64,000 nt of DNA, taken from NCBI GenBank assembly GCA_007693505.1, contig REDL01000056.1, positions 62,001 through 126,000 on the forward strand, written 5' to 3'. This document shows, piece after piece, positions 49,316 to 59,300 of this stretch; within the stretch, counting starts at the first letter, position 1; every line of letters starts with the position of its first letter. Under the pieces are notes generated by a model. It was given only the letters and a program-made list of their open reading frames with translations, ran no database searches and had not been told where the DNA came from. The position numbers were made by a program, and so were the translations under genes. Source of the stretch: Desulfovibrionales bacterium. GTDB taxonomy: Bacteria > Desulfobacterota > Desulfovibrionia > Desulfovibrionales > Desulfonatronaceae.

Positions 49316-50281
49316 TCAGGAGTTCTGATTGTTCCCGGAATTGTTCCGCAGGTGTTCACGCAGGGCGGATTTCAGCTCCTCGGCCGCGGATGCGGACTGG
49401 GAGAAGATTTCTCCAGCTTTGTAAAAGTGCAGCAGGCGAATACCGGATGTTTCGGGTTGAACCAGTATACCCGGAGTGATGTGTTTCATCTTTTCCCTGG
49501 TGATGGCTTGTTGCATGATTTCAAATGTGTTGAACAGGGCGTCCAGAACATCCGGGCTTTCTTCTTCCTGCTCAACCTTGCCGCCGGAGACGTCCACAGC
49601 CACGGTCAGGTCGCAATCCGCATCGATGAGATCAAACGGGAGAGGGTTCACCGTGCCGCCGTCCACCAGCAGGTGCCCGTCCAGCGGTACTGGGGCGAAC
49701 AGTCCTGGGACAGCCATGCTGGCCTTGATCGCCGGAATCAGCGGTCCTTTGTCCATGACGACCTGCTCCCGCTTCCAAAAGTCCGCGGCCACGAGTTTCA
49801 GGGGGATTGTCAGGTCCTCGAAGGTGGAGCCGTTGAGTTTCGTCTCGAGGAACTCAAGAAAACCGTCGCTGTCCAGCAGGCCGCCGTGGTCCAGGTCGAA
49901 TCTGATCAGGTCCACCAAGCTCAGACCGGCACTGCCCTGGATCAGGTTGCGCATGAAATGTTTGTCTTCAGGTGCGAAATCGGAGGCCAACTGCCGCAAA
50001 TCGGCACCAGAAAGACCGGACGCATAGAGCGCTCCGATGATGGCGCCGATACTGGAGCCGGCGATGACTTTGGGGACAATGCCCAGCTCGTCAAAAACTT
50101 CAAGCATGGGGATGTGGGACAAACCATTGGCCCCCCCGGAGCCCAGGGCCAGGCCTACGGTGGGAACGTCGGATTTTTTCGCCTTCGCCAGAGATGTGAG
50201 CGATGCAAGGGGCACTGAGGCGGTGAGCGCTCCGGACGCGATCAGGAATGTTCGGCGGGAAAACGTGGTTAGTTTCCGCAT
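49316..50281 (-). CDS. Tat-exported patatin-like phospholipase
   Basis: A 321-residue protein with a twin-arginine signal peptide (SRRTFLIASGALTA, residues 8-21). A patatin fold follows: GSGGANGLSH as oxyanion loop, GSSIG at 75-79 with the catalytic Ser, and DGG at 207-209 with the catalytic Asp. It would hydrolyse acyl lipids on the outside of the cytoplasmic membrane. The start is 13 bases inside the HDOD gene, so the two are coupled. No lipoprotein box is seen. Confidence 0.9.
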   Translation of the reverse strand: MRKLTTFSRRTFLIASGALTASVPLASLTSLAKAKKSDVPTVGLALGSGGANGLSHIPMLEVFDELGIVPKVIAGSSIGAIIGALYASGLSGADLRQLASDFAPEDKHFMRNLIQGSAGLSLVDLIRFDLDHGGLLDSDGFLEFLETKLNGSTFEDLTIPLKLVAADFWKREQVVMDKGPLIPAIKASMAVPGLFAPVPLDGHLLVDGGTVNPLPFDLIDADCDLTVAVDVSGGKVEQEEESPDVLDALFNTFEIMQQAITREKMKHITPGILVQPETSGIRLLHFYKAGEIFSQSASAAEELKSALREHLRNNSGNNQNS

Positions 50282-51123
50282 TTCGGCAAGACCTCCTTGA
50301 TTTTTTCGACATGATCCACAAGCTTGACCATGACGTTCTGGACCATGGATTCGTCCAGCCCGAGACGCAGGACAACGGCTTCAGAGATACGGTACTGCAT
50401 GCCATCAACCCCTTGGCCGATTCCGGTCATGCAAGCCACGACGGAACCCACGTGGACAAGATCCAAGGTGAGATCCTGCTCTGGACTGTTCTCCGGATCA
50501 CGAAAATGACGAACAACCCGAACGAGGTCTTCCGGAAGGTTCCAGAAGGCCAGGAGTTCGGCTCCGATTTCCGGGTGGTCGACACCCAGCACGTTCCGTT
50601 CGGCGGCTTCGAAGGACAAGTTTTCTTGTTCCACCTGGGTATTGACCTGTTCGTACTCGCCATGCAGAAATTGGTTGATTACGATTTTACCAATATTGGC
50701 CAGTAAGCCGGCGGTAAAGGTATGGGGAGGGGCGGTGATGCAGAGTTCGGCGGCAGTCAGTTCGGCGGCCACGGCAATGGACAGGGATTGTTCCAGCAGG
50801 GTGCAAGGAGCCTGGTCGTAACCTGCCAATTCGCCACTGATTCGGGGAGTCACGGCAACGGTAAGCAGCAAATGGGAGATACGTTTCGCGCCCAGCCGAA
50901 CGACAGCGTCGCGGAGGTTGTTCACCCGATTCACGGAACCGAAGTATGGGGTGTTGACCAGGCGGAGGATATTGGCGGTGATTCCTGGGTCATGCTGGAG
51001 GGCCTGGGCCAGGCTGCCCATGTCCACCTGGGGGTCCTGCAACAGGCGCAGCCCTTCCTGAACGGTGCCGGACAGCATGGGCACGCGTCGGACCTGGGAA
51101 AGAATGAGTTTGCGCTTGATCAC
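50269..51123 (-). CDS. HDOD-domain protein
   Basis: A 284-residue protein built of one HDOD domain (about residues 20-220: QHDPGITANILRLVNTPYFG, AVVRLGAKRISHLLL, AGLLANIGKIVINQFL, VDHPEIGAELLAFWNLP). HDOD proteins regulate signalling or motility without the HD catalytic residues. The start is a GTG at 51123 with GGAG upstream, overlapping the CheD stop by GTGA. It precedes the patatin gene by overlap and follows cheD, suggesting a signalling operon. Confidence 0.88.
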   Translation of the reverse strand: MIKRKLILSQVRRVPMLSGTVQEGLRLLQDPQVDMGSLAQALQHDPGITANILRLVNTPYFGSVNRVNNLRDAVVRLGAKRISHLLLTVAVTPRISGELAGYDQAPCTLLEQSLSIAVAAELTAAELCITAPPHTFTAGLLANIGKIVINQFLHGEYEQVNTQVEQENLSFEAAERNVLGVDHPEIGAELLAFWNLPEDLVRVVRHFRDPENSPEQDLTLDLVHVGSVVACMTGIGQGVDGMQYRISEAVVLRLGLDESMVQNVMVKLVDHVEKIKEVLPKCGN

Positions 51124-51593
51124 AACTCCCGCTCCTTCCGTTTCGAACGGATCAGGACCAGCCCGGTATCCACGTGGAGATACATGGTTCTGGGAACGTT
51201 GCCGCCCAGCTCACCCGCGGCCAGCTGCAGGCCGTTGTGCTCCAGCAGGGCCAGGAGTATTTCCTGATTGCGCAGTCCAGTGTTGAACTGGTTGAGTACG
51301 TTGACCATTCGGCTGCACCCGGCAGCCTTTAGAACAAGATTGCGACGCTGGGCACCAAGGGTGAACATTTCTCGGATCATTGCCGGAACACCGGTGCTGA
51401 CGCACATGGCCGGGTTTTCAGCGGCTTTTTTGTTGCCGGAGGGTTTGGGCAGGAGGCAATGAACCAAGCCGGCTACCTTGTTCAGCGGATCATACGCCGC
51501 CAGTCCCAGGCAGGACCCCAGGGAATGGGTGACCAGGATCACTCCGGATTGTTTGGTCACCCGCATATCGGAAATGCCGACGCTAATTCTCAA
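51120..51593 (-). CDS. cheD: Chemoreceptor glutamine deamidase CheD
   Basis: A 157-residue protein that deamidates glutamines of chemoreceptors. The canonical N-terminus VGISDMRVTKQ begins two residues into the frame from the TTG at 51593. The catalytic motif is HSLGSCLGLAAYD (Cys), with a GLVHCLLP His region following. I prefer this TTG start because the length and N-terminus match CheD. The frame is open back to 51794, but that would overlap the nagZ 3' end by 167 bases. The TTG lies 35 bases after the nagZ stop. Confidence 0.8.
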   Translation of the reverse strand: MRISVGISDMRVTKQSGVILVTHSLGSCLGLAAYDPLNKVAGLVHCLLPKPSGNKKAAENPAMCVSTGVPAMIREMFTLGAQRRNLVLKAAGCSRMVNVLNQFNTGLRNQEILLALLEHNGLQLAAGELGGNVPRTMYLHVDTGLVLIRSKRKEREL

Positions 51594-51627
51594 GTTTTTT
51601 CCGCTCTGGTTTGGTCGATACGGGGTT

Positions 51628-52818
51628 TCAGTACTGGTCGCACAAGCGACATTCCAGATCGCCCCTGGCGGCAAGTCGTGATTTGAGATGCATGATTCGG
51701 GCGTGGGATTCATGGATACGACTCGCTGGGATGCGACCCTGGCGAACCAGCTCCAGGATGATCTGGCCGGCTTTTTGGGCGATGGCTGCGTCATAAACCA
51801 GGTTGTTGCCGAAGATGATCACGTCCGTTCCAGCCAGTATGGTCTGTTCCAGGGCGGTTTCCAGGTCGTAGTGGTCGGTGATGGACTGCATCTGCATATC
51901 ATCGGAAATGATCACGCCCTGGTAGCCCAGCTTGTCGCGAAGCAAACCCTGTAGCGTCGGCGCGGAGAGGGTTGCCGGCCATTTTGGGTCGAGTCGGGCG
52001 TTGAACACATGGGCGGTCATGATCATGTCTACACCCACAGTCCCCAGGATTTGTCGGTACGGCTCCAGTTCCATCTCAGACCAGGTCTTGGTCACATCGG
52101 TGAAGCCCAAGTGGGAATCCTGGGTGGAACTGCCGTGCCCTGGAAAATGTTTCAGTGCGGTGAGCACCCCGGCGACCTGGTGAGAGCTGATCACCGCCTC
52201 GGCATGAGCGGCCACTTTGAGCGGATCCGAGGAAAAGCTGCGCTCCAGCTTACCGATGACCGGATTATCCGGGTTGACGTTGACATCCACCACTGGAGCG
52301 AGGTTTACGTTGATATCCAGTGTGGAAAGCGTATTCGCTGTCCGGTAGGCGAAATCCGCTGTCAGGCGCGGATCATCCTGCCGGCCCAGCCAGCCTTGCG
52401 AGACCGAAGGGGGGAAACCGTAGCGTTCCTTGAGCCTGTTGACCCGACCACCTTCTTGGTCGATGGCCACGAAGAGGGGCATATCTGGGCTTGCGGCGTG
52501 CAGATCGGCCACCAGAGCGGCAAGTTGCTCCGGTGCGGCGATGTTCCGTTCCGGATTGCGCAGTGCCACATCGTAATCAAAGAGAATAACGCCGCCGACA
52601 CGTCCGCTACGAATATCCTGGACAACAGGGCTGTCTTGGCCCACTTCCAGGCCACGGAAGCCGATCATCAGCATCTGACCAATCTGAGCCTCCAGATATG
52701 CATCCGTGTCCGCACTCCAGGAACCCCTGACTGGTAGCACCAAGGTCATCAAACAGGCGACCAGAAGCAGGCGCCGGGCATTGACCTGGAACGGAAGTCG
52801 CGGCAGTTTTTTGGTCAT
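51628..52818 (-). CDS. nagZ: Beta-N-acetylhexosaminidase, GH3 family
   Basis: Cleaves terminal GlcNAc from anhydromuropeptides in peptidoglycan recycling, or from other glycans. The 396-residue protein has a hydrophobic leader (residues 12-34, LLLVACLMTLVLPVRGSWS), so it is probably exported or membrane-anchored, unlike cytoplasmic NagZ. It has the GH3 motif KHFPGHGSSTQDSHLG with the catalytic His/Asp, and the nucleophile Asp in VIISDDMQMQSI. It precedes cheD, HDOD and patatin on the same strand. Confidence 0.88.
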   Translation of the reverse strand: MTKKLPRLPFQVNARRLLLVACLMTLVLPVRGSWSADTDAYLEAQIGQMLMIGFRGLEVGQDSPVVQDIRSGRVGGVILFDYDVALRNPERNIAAPEQLAALVADLHAASPDMPLFVAIDQEGGRVNRLKERYGFPPSVSQGWLGRQDDPRLTADFAYRTANTLSTLDINVNLAPVVDVNVNPDNPVIGKLERSFSSDPLKVAAHAEAVISSHQVAGVLTALKHFPGHGSSTQDSHLGFTDVTKTWSEMELEPYRQILGTVGVDMIMTAHVFNARLDPKWPATLSAPTLQGLLRDKLGYQGVIISDDMQMQSITDHYDLETALEQTILAGTDVIIFGNNLVYDAAIAQKAGQIILELVRQGRIPASRIHESHARIMHLKSRLAARGDLECRLCDQY

Positions 52819-53028
52819 ACAGTCCTCTCAGATCATTGGTCGGGTACAGGGAAAATGGTCCGTCGCGGACCGCCACACCAAGATGACGATGGATTTCTCT
52901 CTAATGATGAAAAGACACAAGAATATGGTTTACACGACTTGCCGGAAACACGATTGATAAGGCCCCCAATAGTCACGTGCCCGTTTCGGCGAGCAAAAAC
53001 ACATACCCACCAAGCCTTTTCAGAGTTT

Positions 53029-54096
53029 TCAAAGAATCCGGCATCCATCCTCGGTGACCAGGACCATATACTCCCAGCGGATTCCCCCCCAGTCCGGGGA
53101 ATACAGGCCGGGCTCTACCGTGACCACCATGCCCGGAGCCAGGATGGTTTTATCGTTGGGGCTCAGGCTCGGCCCCTCATGGGTTTCCAGGCCAATGCCG
53201 TGCCCCAGGCCATGGGTGAAGCGTTTTTCCACAAGATGGTCCCGGAAGAAATCCTGGACCAGTTGGTAGGCTTGATGAACCGGAAGTCCCGGACGGATGG
53301 CGGCGATGGCCCGGTCCTGGGCCTCGCGGACCAGATCCATGGTCCGTTGGAAGATGTCCGGGGGGTGCTCACCGACCCAGAACGTCCTGGTCTGGTCTGA
53401 GCAGTACTGGTTCAGCCGGGCTCCGGCATCCACCAGGACAAGGCAGTTTTCACGAACCGGAGTGTGATTGGGAACAGCATGCGGCTGGGCGGCATTGGCG
53501 TCCACGCCCACAATGGTTGGAAAGGCCAATTCCTCGGATCCACGCTCCCGGAACAGTTTTTCCATATCCCAGGCAATCTCTCGCTCCGTGCGCCCGGGAC
53601 GCAAGAGTTCCGGAACCAGGGCAAAAATTTCGTGGTTGAGTCGACACGAAGCTTCCAAAAGGGCGATTTCCTGGGCGTCCTTGACCAGCCGGAGGGCCTC
53701 AACCATGCTTCTGGTCGGCTTCAGAGTCACCTGCTCCGCCAGGTCGCTGTAGAGTTCCACGCTCACGGCCCGGGCCTCAAAACCCAGGGGGCGATGGCCC
53801 AGGTCACCGAGGAAATCGCGGATTTGTTGCATCTTCGGACTCCTGTAGATGAACAGGCGCTCCTCCGGCCAGACTTTTTGGGCCGTAATTTCGAATCGCG
53901 GATCCGTGAGCAGCCAGTCTTCACCGTTGGCCGCGATCACCAGCATGCCGGCACTTTCGTTGCACTGAGGATCGTGCAGTTCAAAACCACTGAGGTAGAA
54001 TCGATTGGCCGGGCTGGAGACCAGCAGAGCCGAGAGTCCGGAAGACTCGAGACGTGCGCGCAGTTTTTCACGGCGCTGGGCGTGGATTTCGGGCAT
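53029..54096 (-). CDS. M24 family aminopeptidase P/prolidase-like
   Basis: A 355-residue Xaa-Pro peptidase. The N-terminal creatinase domain begins MPEIHAQRREKLRARLESSG. The C-terminal pita-bread domain has metal ligands in VLVDAGARLNQYCSDQTR, GLGHGIGLETHEG and TVEPGLYSPDWGG with a final Glu in IRWEYMVLVTEDG. The ATG at 54096 is chosen since it starts the usual domain; a longer frame to 54189 has no support. It is divergent from gmd. Confidence 0.9.
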   Translation of the reverse strand: MPEIHAQRREKLRARLESSGLSALLVSSPANRFYLSGFELHDPQCNESAGMLVIAANGEDWLLTDPRFEITAQKVWPEERLFIYRSPKMQQIRDFLGDLGHRPLGFEARAVSVELYSDLAEQVTLKPTRSMVEALRLVKDAQEIALLEASCRLNHEIFALVPELLRPGRTEREIAWDMEKLFRERGSEELAFPTIVGVDANAAQPHAVPNHTPVRENCLVLVDAGARLNQYCSDQTRTFWVGEHPPDIFQRTMDLVREAQDRAIAAIRPGLPVHQAYQLVQDFFRDHLVEKRFTHGLGHGIGLETHEGPSLSPNDKTILAPGMVVTVEPGLYSPDWGGIRWEYMVLVTEDGCRIL

Positions 54097-54470
54097 GGGT
54101 GTATTATGGGTTGCGGTGTTTCGGTTGTGAGGCCATGGATTGCGGATACCCCGAAAAGTTGGTTGAAAAATCCCCAATTGTTGCGACACTGCAAAAAGTT
54201 CAAAATCTTACGTATGGATAAATACACTTCGACCTTGAACTTTTCCTGCTCCTTGCACTTGGGATTTATGAACAAACTGTGGATATGGACTTTTCACCAC
54301 TCAGCGAAGGGTTTCTGTTTTCCTAGTCCATTCAAAGTTGCCCTGCAATCCTCAATCCGTTATGGACCGAGCGGCCCCCGAGTACGCCTGGGTATCTGAG
54401 GTGTTTGCGGTCAAAAATTTGGATTTTGGCATTTGGGCGCCGGCTTTACGATAAAGGAGAACGCAGTACA
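54097..54470. other. Divergent intergenic region with a 10-bp inverted repeat
   Basis: Between the M24 peptidase and gmd. It contains AAAAGTTCAA (54194-54203) and its complement TTGAACTTTT (54235-54244), 31 bases apart. No gene is visible. A promoter is expected for gmd but none is clear. Confidence 0.5.
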
Positions 54471-55628
54471 ATGAAAAAGGCATTGATTACCGGCATAACC
54501 GGTCAGGACGGGGCCTATTTGGCCGAATTCTTGCTCGAAAAAGGCTACGAGGTCCACGGTATCAAACGTCGGTCCTCACTGTTCAACACCCAGCGGGTGG
54601 ACCATCTCTATCAGGACCCCCACGAAGAAAACGTCCGGTTCTTCATGCACTACGGGGACCTCACCGACGCCACCAACCTGACCCGGATCATCCAGGAAAC
54701 CCAGCCCGACGAGGTCTACAACCTGGCGGCCCAGAGTCATGTCAAGGTTTCTTTCGAGAGCCCGGAATACACGGCCAATGCCGATGCTTTGGGCACCCTG
54801 CGCATGTTGGAGGCCATCCGCCTCCTGGGCCTGACGGACAAGACCCGCTTTTACCAGGCCTCAACATCGGAACTCTACGGCAAGGTCCAGGAAGTGCCCC
54901 AGCGGGAGACCACGCCATTTTATCCCCGCTCTCCGTATGCCGCTGCCAAGCTCTATGCCTTCTGGATCACGGTGAACTACCGGGAGGCCTACAATATTTT
55001 CGGCTGCAACGGGATCCTCTTCAACCACGAATCCCCGGTACGCGGCGAAACTTTCGTGACCCGCAAGATCACCCGGGCTGCGGCCCGGATTGCCCTGGGC
55101 CTGGAAAAGGACCTTTATCTCGGCAATCTCGGGGCACTGCGCGACTGGGGCCATGCCAAGGACTTTGTCCGCGCCCAGTGGCTGATCCTCCAGCAGAACC
55201 AGCCCGAAGATTTTGTGATCGCCACGGGCGAACAGCATTCGGTGCGTGAATTCTGTCAGTTGGCTTTCCAGGAAGTGGGCATTGAGCTGCGTTGGGAAGG
55301 AGAAGGCATGGAAGAAAAAGGCATTGTCGCCAAATACGCTCCCTCTCCCATAATCCAGCCCTGCCTGGAACGCATTGGCAAGGAAGTTTCCTTTGCCGAG
55401 GGCGATGTCCTGGTATCCGTGGATCCCCGCTATTTTCGGCCCACAGAAGTGGAAAGCCTCCTCGGCGACCCGACCAAGGCCCGCGAGAAACTGGGCTGGA
55501 CCCCGGAGATCAGTTTTGCGCAAATGGTCACGGAAATGGTCACCTACGACATCCGGGAAGCCTCCCGCGAATCCATCTGCCTGCACAGCGGCTTCCCTTT
55601 GCCCGGCAGTTGCGAGGCGTTTATGTAG
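54471..55628 (+). CDS. gmd: GDP-mannose 4,6-dehydratase
   Basis: Makes GDP-4-dehydro-6-deoxymannose, the precursor of fucose, rhamnose or perosamine sugars for surface glycans. The 385-residue SDR protein starts [20 protein letters not shown] with the nucleotide-binding GxxGxxG. It has the [20 protein letters not shown], catalytic [10 protein letters not shown] (YxxxK) and [17 protein letters not shown] segments. The ATG at 54471 follows AAAGGAGA. It stands alone with its own terminator, away from the other surface-glycan genes. Confidence 0.95.
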   Translation: MKKALITGITGQDGAYLAEFLLEKGYEVHGIKRRSSLFNTQRVDHLYQDPHEENVRFFMHYGDLTDATNLTRIIQETQPDEVYNLAAQSHVKVSFESPEYTANADALGTLRMLEAIRLLGLTDKTRFYQASTSELYGKVQEVPQRETTPFYPRSPYAAAKLYAFWITVNYREAYNIFGCNGILFNHESPVRGETFVTRKITRAAARIALGLEKDLYLGNLGALRDWGHAKDFVRAQWLILQQNQPEDFVIATGEQHSVREFCQLAFQEVGIELRWEGEGMEEKGIVAKYAPSPIIQPCLERIGKEVSFAEGDVLVSVDPRYFRPTEVESLLGDPTKAREKLGWTPEISFAQMVTEMVTYDIREASRESICLHSGFPLPGSCEAFM

Positions 55629-55656
55629 CGGCTTTCGAGCGCTATGCAGACTGAAG

Positions 55657-55696
55657 AGCCCGACGTCCGCTTTTTTTCGCGGATGTCGGGCCCTTT
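55657..55696 (+). terminator. Rho-independent terminator after gmd
   Basis: The arms GCCCGACGTCCGC and its near-complement GCGGATGTCGGGC enclose a T-rich loop and end in a run of six T. It lies about 30 bases after the gmd stop. Confidence 0.85.
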
Positions 55697-55803
55697 TTTG
55701 GTGCGCCAGTGTGAAAAGCAAGCATGCCAGCTGATGACGCGGAGCCGTACTTTCGTAAGAAGGCCTGGGTTGAGTCAGTTCATCCCGGCCCTTCTTGGAC
55801 TGC

Positions 55804-57642
55804 CTAACGCTCTTCCTTCATGTCCTTGACCAGGTTGTTCAGCATCTGGACCTGGTCAAGCAGTTCCTGAATGGCTTGGTCGGAGCGGTTCATGGCTTCA
55901 GCCGTATCCGAGGATAACCGGCTGATTTCCTCCAGGCTGACCTTGATCTGGTCGCTGGCCGCGGACTGTTCTTCCGTGGCCGTGGCAATGGAGTGGACAT
56001 CATTGGCCGCGGCACTGACCAGCGTGACGATCTGCTCCAGGGCTTGCCCGGATTTCTTGGCCAGATCGGTGGCGTCGTGCACGACGGCTACGGCGTTTTC
56101 CATGGCTTCGATGTTGGCCTTGGTGCCGTTTTGAATCGAGGCGATGGCCTGACCGACCTCCTTGGTGGCGTGCATGGTCTTTTCGGCCAACTTGCGCACT
56201 TCGTCCGCTACAACGGCGAATCCGCGACCCGCGTCTCCGGCTCTGGCTGCCTCGATGGCTGCGTTCAGAGCCAGGAGATTGGTCTGGTCCGCAATATCCT
56301 CGATGACGTTCATGATATTGCTGATGCCTTCCGCCTCTTTGCCCAGTCCGCCCAGGTTGTCCCGGAGCGATTCGGCTTGGCGCTGGACCTTCATGATGGA
56401 GGCAACGGCTTTCTGGACGATTTCCGAGCCCAGGAGAGCCTGTTTGTGGGACTCGTCGGCGCGACCAGCCACGTTGGAGGCATTTCTGGAGACTTCCAGA
56501 ACCGTGGCGTTCATTTCCTCCATGGCCGTGGAACTTTCCGTGACCCGTTGGTTTTGGGCCTGGGCGCTTTCAGCGGAGTGGCTGACCTGGGAGGAAAGCT
56601 CACGCAGTGAGCCATTCAGACGGTCCACGATGGTGTCCACGCTGGAAGCCGCTTGATGCATGCCTTCGCTTTTGGCCTGCTCGGCTCGCTGCCTGGCTTC
56701 AAAAGCCTCTTGCGCCGCTTCCTTGGCTCGCAGGGATTCAGCCTCTGCTTCCCGGGACTTGTCTTCGGCTTCCAGGATTTTCTCCTTGAGTTTGCTCACC
56801 ATCCCTTGGACGGAATTTTTCAGTGAGGCCAGCTCGCCACGGAAGGTGCCGCTGATCTCCTTGTCAAGATTTCCCTGTTCCACGGCCAGCGAATACGTCT
56901 GCAGGCGGCCCAGGGGCGTGCTGATCAGCCGGGAAAAAAGCAGATACACGGCGAGAATAATGGCCACCAGGCCCGCGGCCCCCATGGCCAGAAAGATTTG
57001 GTTGGCGCTGTTGATGGTGGCGTAGATCGAGGACATGGGGATAAAGGTGATTTCCGCAGTCTCGACACGGTTTTCCAGTCGGGCAGGTACGTCAAACGTA
57101 TAGCGCTGCTGCATGGAAAGGGGAGCGTTTTCCGGCGCGGAGTGGCAGGGAATGCAACTGGCGGCGTTGACCGCCCCCTGGGCAATGATGAAGTGGTCAA
57201 TCCCGTCAACCTGACGGACTCCGCGCCATTCCAGATCCGTTTCCCCGGCAAGGTGCATTTGATCCAGGAGTCGAATGAGTTCCGCTTCCACCGGAGTGGC
57301 CATATTTTTGGGATTCATGGGCTTTGTGGACGGTGTCCGAAACTGGATCTCATACCTGCGATCCGTGGGAATGTTGTCAAAAACCCGGTTGGCGGCGTAG
57401 GATGTGGACTGGAGTTCCACAACGAATTCGTCGGGGCCAAGCATGCGCGTTGCCGCCGGGCGGACAACCGAACCGATGTGGCTGCGCACGGCCTTCATGC
57501 TGAACAGAAGCATGTCCGCTTTTTGTTCATACTGGGTGGTGATATCCCGTTCCATGATTCTGTTGATGCTCAGAATCAGGGCGGCCACCGCCAGGAAACA
57601 AAATCCGGCGGACAACAAGATAAAAATTCTACTCAACTTCAT
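55804..57642 (-). CDS. Methyl-accepting chemotaxis protein with heme-c motif in the periplasmic domain
   Basis: A 612-residue receptor. Membrane spans are at about 7-27 and 216-236. The periplasmic domain between them (DUF3365/Tll0287-like) contains CIPCH at 163-167, a c-type heme attachment motif. A HAMP region (about 237-292) follows. The signalling domain has the conserved tip [20 protein letters not shown] and QTNLLALN-type flanking, with Q/E sites around. It likely senses redox or a ligand of heme such as oxygen, NO or CO. It ends KDMKEER with no CheR-docking pentapeptide, so methylation may depend on other receptors. Confidence 0.9.
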   Translation of the reverse strand: MKLSRIFILLSAGFCFLAVAALILSINRIMERDITTQYEQKADMLLFSMKAVRSHIGSVVRPAATRMLGPDEFVVELQSTSYAANRVFDNIPTDRRYEIQFRTPSTKPMNPKNMATPVEAELIRLLDQMHLAGETDLEWRGVRQVDGIDHFIIAQGAVNAASCIPCHSAPENAPLSMQQRYTFDVPARLENRVETAEITFIPMSSIYATINSANQIFLAMGAAGLVAIILAVYLLFSRLISTPLGRLQTYSLAVEQGNLDKEISGTFRGELASLKNSVQGMVSKLKEKILEAEDKSREAEAESLRAKEAAQEAFEARQRAEQAKSEGMHQAASSVDTIVDRLNGSLRELSSQVSHSAESAQAQNQRVTESSTAMEEMNATVLEVSRNASNVAGRADESHKQALLGSEIVQKAVASIMKVQRQAESLRDNLGGLGKEAEGISNIMNVIEDIADQTNLLALNAAIEAARAGDAGRGFAVVADEVRKLAEKTMHATKEVGQAIASIQNGTKANIEAMENAVAVVHDATDLAKKSGQALEQIVTLVSAAANDVHSIATATEEQSAASDQIKVSLEEISRLSSDTAEAMNRSDQAIQELLDQVQMLNNLVKDMKEER

Positions 57643-57949
57643 ACTGATCCCCTTGAGTTATGACGTTTGCAAGATACCAACGGAGGCCGTGTTTGGAATC
57701 CATAGAAAAATACAGCATTGCATGCTTGTTTTGTACCAATGAACTTCCCGAATATGCAACTAAAAAAGATATCGTACTCGGAGAGCTGATTCTGAATTCG
57801 GAAATGCCGGGTCGATGAAACCACTCGATGGATTCCATGTGCTTCCGGCAGAGAGTGGTGTGCCGTTTTGTGAAAGAACCTGGTGATCAAGCGGTAATCC
57901 AGAATTTTGTCAAAAAATTGGCACCCATCCCAGATCCATACGTCATTTT
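57643..57949. other. Intergenic region upstream of the chemoreceptor
   Basis: No gene is visible. The ribosome site for the receptor, AAGGGG, is here. I find neither a sigma-28 nor a sigma-54 motif of convincing quality. Confidence 0.4.
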
Positions 57950-59257
57950 TCAGGTTCTGTCAGGTTCTGGGAAGGGACTCAAATCCTCGCCGGTAAAGGC
58001 CATGGCCCGGAGAGAATGCAGGATTTTCAAATCAGTTTGGGCAGTGTCGAGCAAGGCCGTGGAAACCTGGAGGTATTCCAGGCTGTTGGTATTCTTGATC
58101 CGCGCCATGCGCAGCTTGTTTGGCGCAATTGCTCCCAGAGTGTGGAGGGTCGCGGCCAGGGCCAGACGATCCGTGGGCAGGTGCAACGGCAAAGCCGCTT
58201 TTTCCGGGCTCAGGCCGGTCAGGGCATTGATTGCGGTCTTGGCATAATCCTGTTTGCGGATCACCCGGTCCGTGGTCACGTCCGCGAATCCGATGCCCAG
58301 GGCGTTGCCCGCGGTCCCGGGGCTCAGGTCCCGGACGAAAATGCGTTTGATCCGGGGCGTGGCCGTGAAGTCGCCCAGGATGTCCCGGTTGCGGCCGGTG
58401 ACGTTGGTGTCCATGCCCGTACCGCTGATGTCCTTGCCGATTTCGTCCACCACGAGGACATCCAGTTCATCAAATGGCAGTTTGGGTGCCAGGCGCTTGG
58501 CCAGGGTCAAGAGCAGCGGTTCGTGCTCCAGAATATCTCCCGGCAACAGCAGGCGCAGGGTATGCAGTCGGCCCAGACCGTTCTCCACCAATCCCACCCC
58601 ACAGAGCAGGTTGCCGCGCTCCAGGATCACCCGGCTGGCGGCGTTGATCAGCGCGAACATCCCATGCGATGGGGCCAGTTTATGCACGAGCCGGGCACTT
58701 TGGTCGTTGCCCAAGCCCACGGCCAACATTTTCATCAGCCCGCTTTCCACTCGGGCTTTGAACTTGGTATGGGCCTTGATGCGATTGACGACAATGAGGT
58801 GATCCGCCTTGGCGGCGAGGCTGTCCAGGAGTACGGGCATGCCCAGATCCGAGGTGCCAAGGCGGGTTGTTGCCATGCCGATGCGCAACGGTGCGCCCAT
58901 GGCCTGTTCCGTCACACCCAGGCCGGCCAGGACCTGAGACTGGCCTTCTGGCGTGGCCCCGCCATGGCTGCCCATGGCCGAGAGGATGAAGGGCCGCGCC
59001 CCAAGACCATGCAACAGGTCACACAGGCTCCGGATCACCTGGGCCAAGCGGTCGATGCCCCGGCTGCCCACGGCAATCGCCACGCTCTGGCCGGGTTGCA
59101 CGCGACTGTTGAGTCCGACACGCGCGGCTTCCTCGGCCACTGTCAAAGGAATGTCTTGCAAAAACGACCTCTCCAGCCGTTGCCGGACCAGGGCCATGTC
59201 CGGAAAGGCAATGCCGGAAAGCAGGGCGTGTACGGTGGGATTATCCAGATGGATCAT
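57950..59257 (-). CDS. LarA-like (DUF2088) protein, putative nickel-pincer or related enzyme
   Basis: A 435-residue protein with ILSAMGSHGGATPEGQ near residue 92, a strongly conserved-looking DHLIVVNRIKAHTKFKARVESGLMKML region near 150-180, and a DVLVVDEIGKDISGTGMDTNVTG segment around 270. The fold and motif pattern suggest the LarA N-domain superfamily, which includes lactate racemase and related enzymes. His residues at equivalent positions are present but the exact active-site set cannot be confirmed by eye. No larB, larC or larE is adjacent, so lactate racemase activity is not claimed. Confidence 0.6.
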   Translation of the reverse strand: MIHLDNPTVHALLSGIAFPDMALVRQRLERSFLQDIPLTVAEEAARVGLNSRVQPGQSVAIAVGSRGIDRLAQVIRSLCDLLHGLGARPFILSAMGSHGGATPEGQSQVLAGLGVTEQAMGAPLRIGMATTRLGTSDLGMPVLLDSLAAKADHLIVVNRIKAHTKFKARVESGLMKMLAVGLGNDQSARLVHKLAPSHGMFALINAASRVILERGNLLCGVGLVENGLGRLHTLRLLLPGDILEHEPLLLTLAKRLAPKLPFDELDVLVVDEIGKDISGTGMDTNVTGRNRDILGDFTATPRIKRIFVRDLSPGTAGNALGIGFADVTTDRVIRKQDYAKTAINALTGLSPEKAALPLHLPTDRLALAATLHTLGAIAPNKLRMARIKNTNSLEYLQVSTALLDTAQTDLKILHSLRAMAFTGEDLSPFPEPDRT

Positions 59258-59300
59258 CTCGGGGGATCATCATGGGGAATAATTTCGGACTCGTCGGGAA

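Noticed and set aside
57643-57760. Sigma-28 or sigma-54 promoter for the chemoreceptor
   Set aside because: The nearest TTGGTATCTTGC-like match has wrong spacing for sigma-54, and no TAAA/GCCGATAA pair is present.
57951-57970. CAGGTTCTG direct repeat at the LarA-like gene end
   Set aside because: Only two 10-base units, most likely chance within the last codons.
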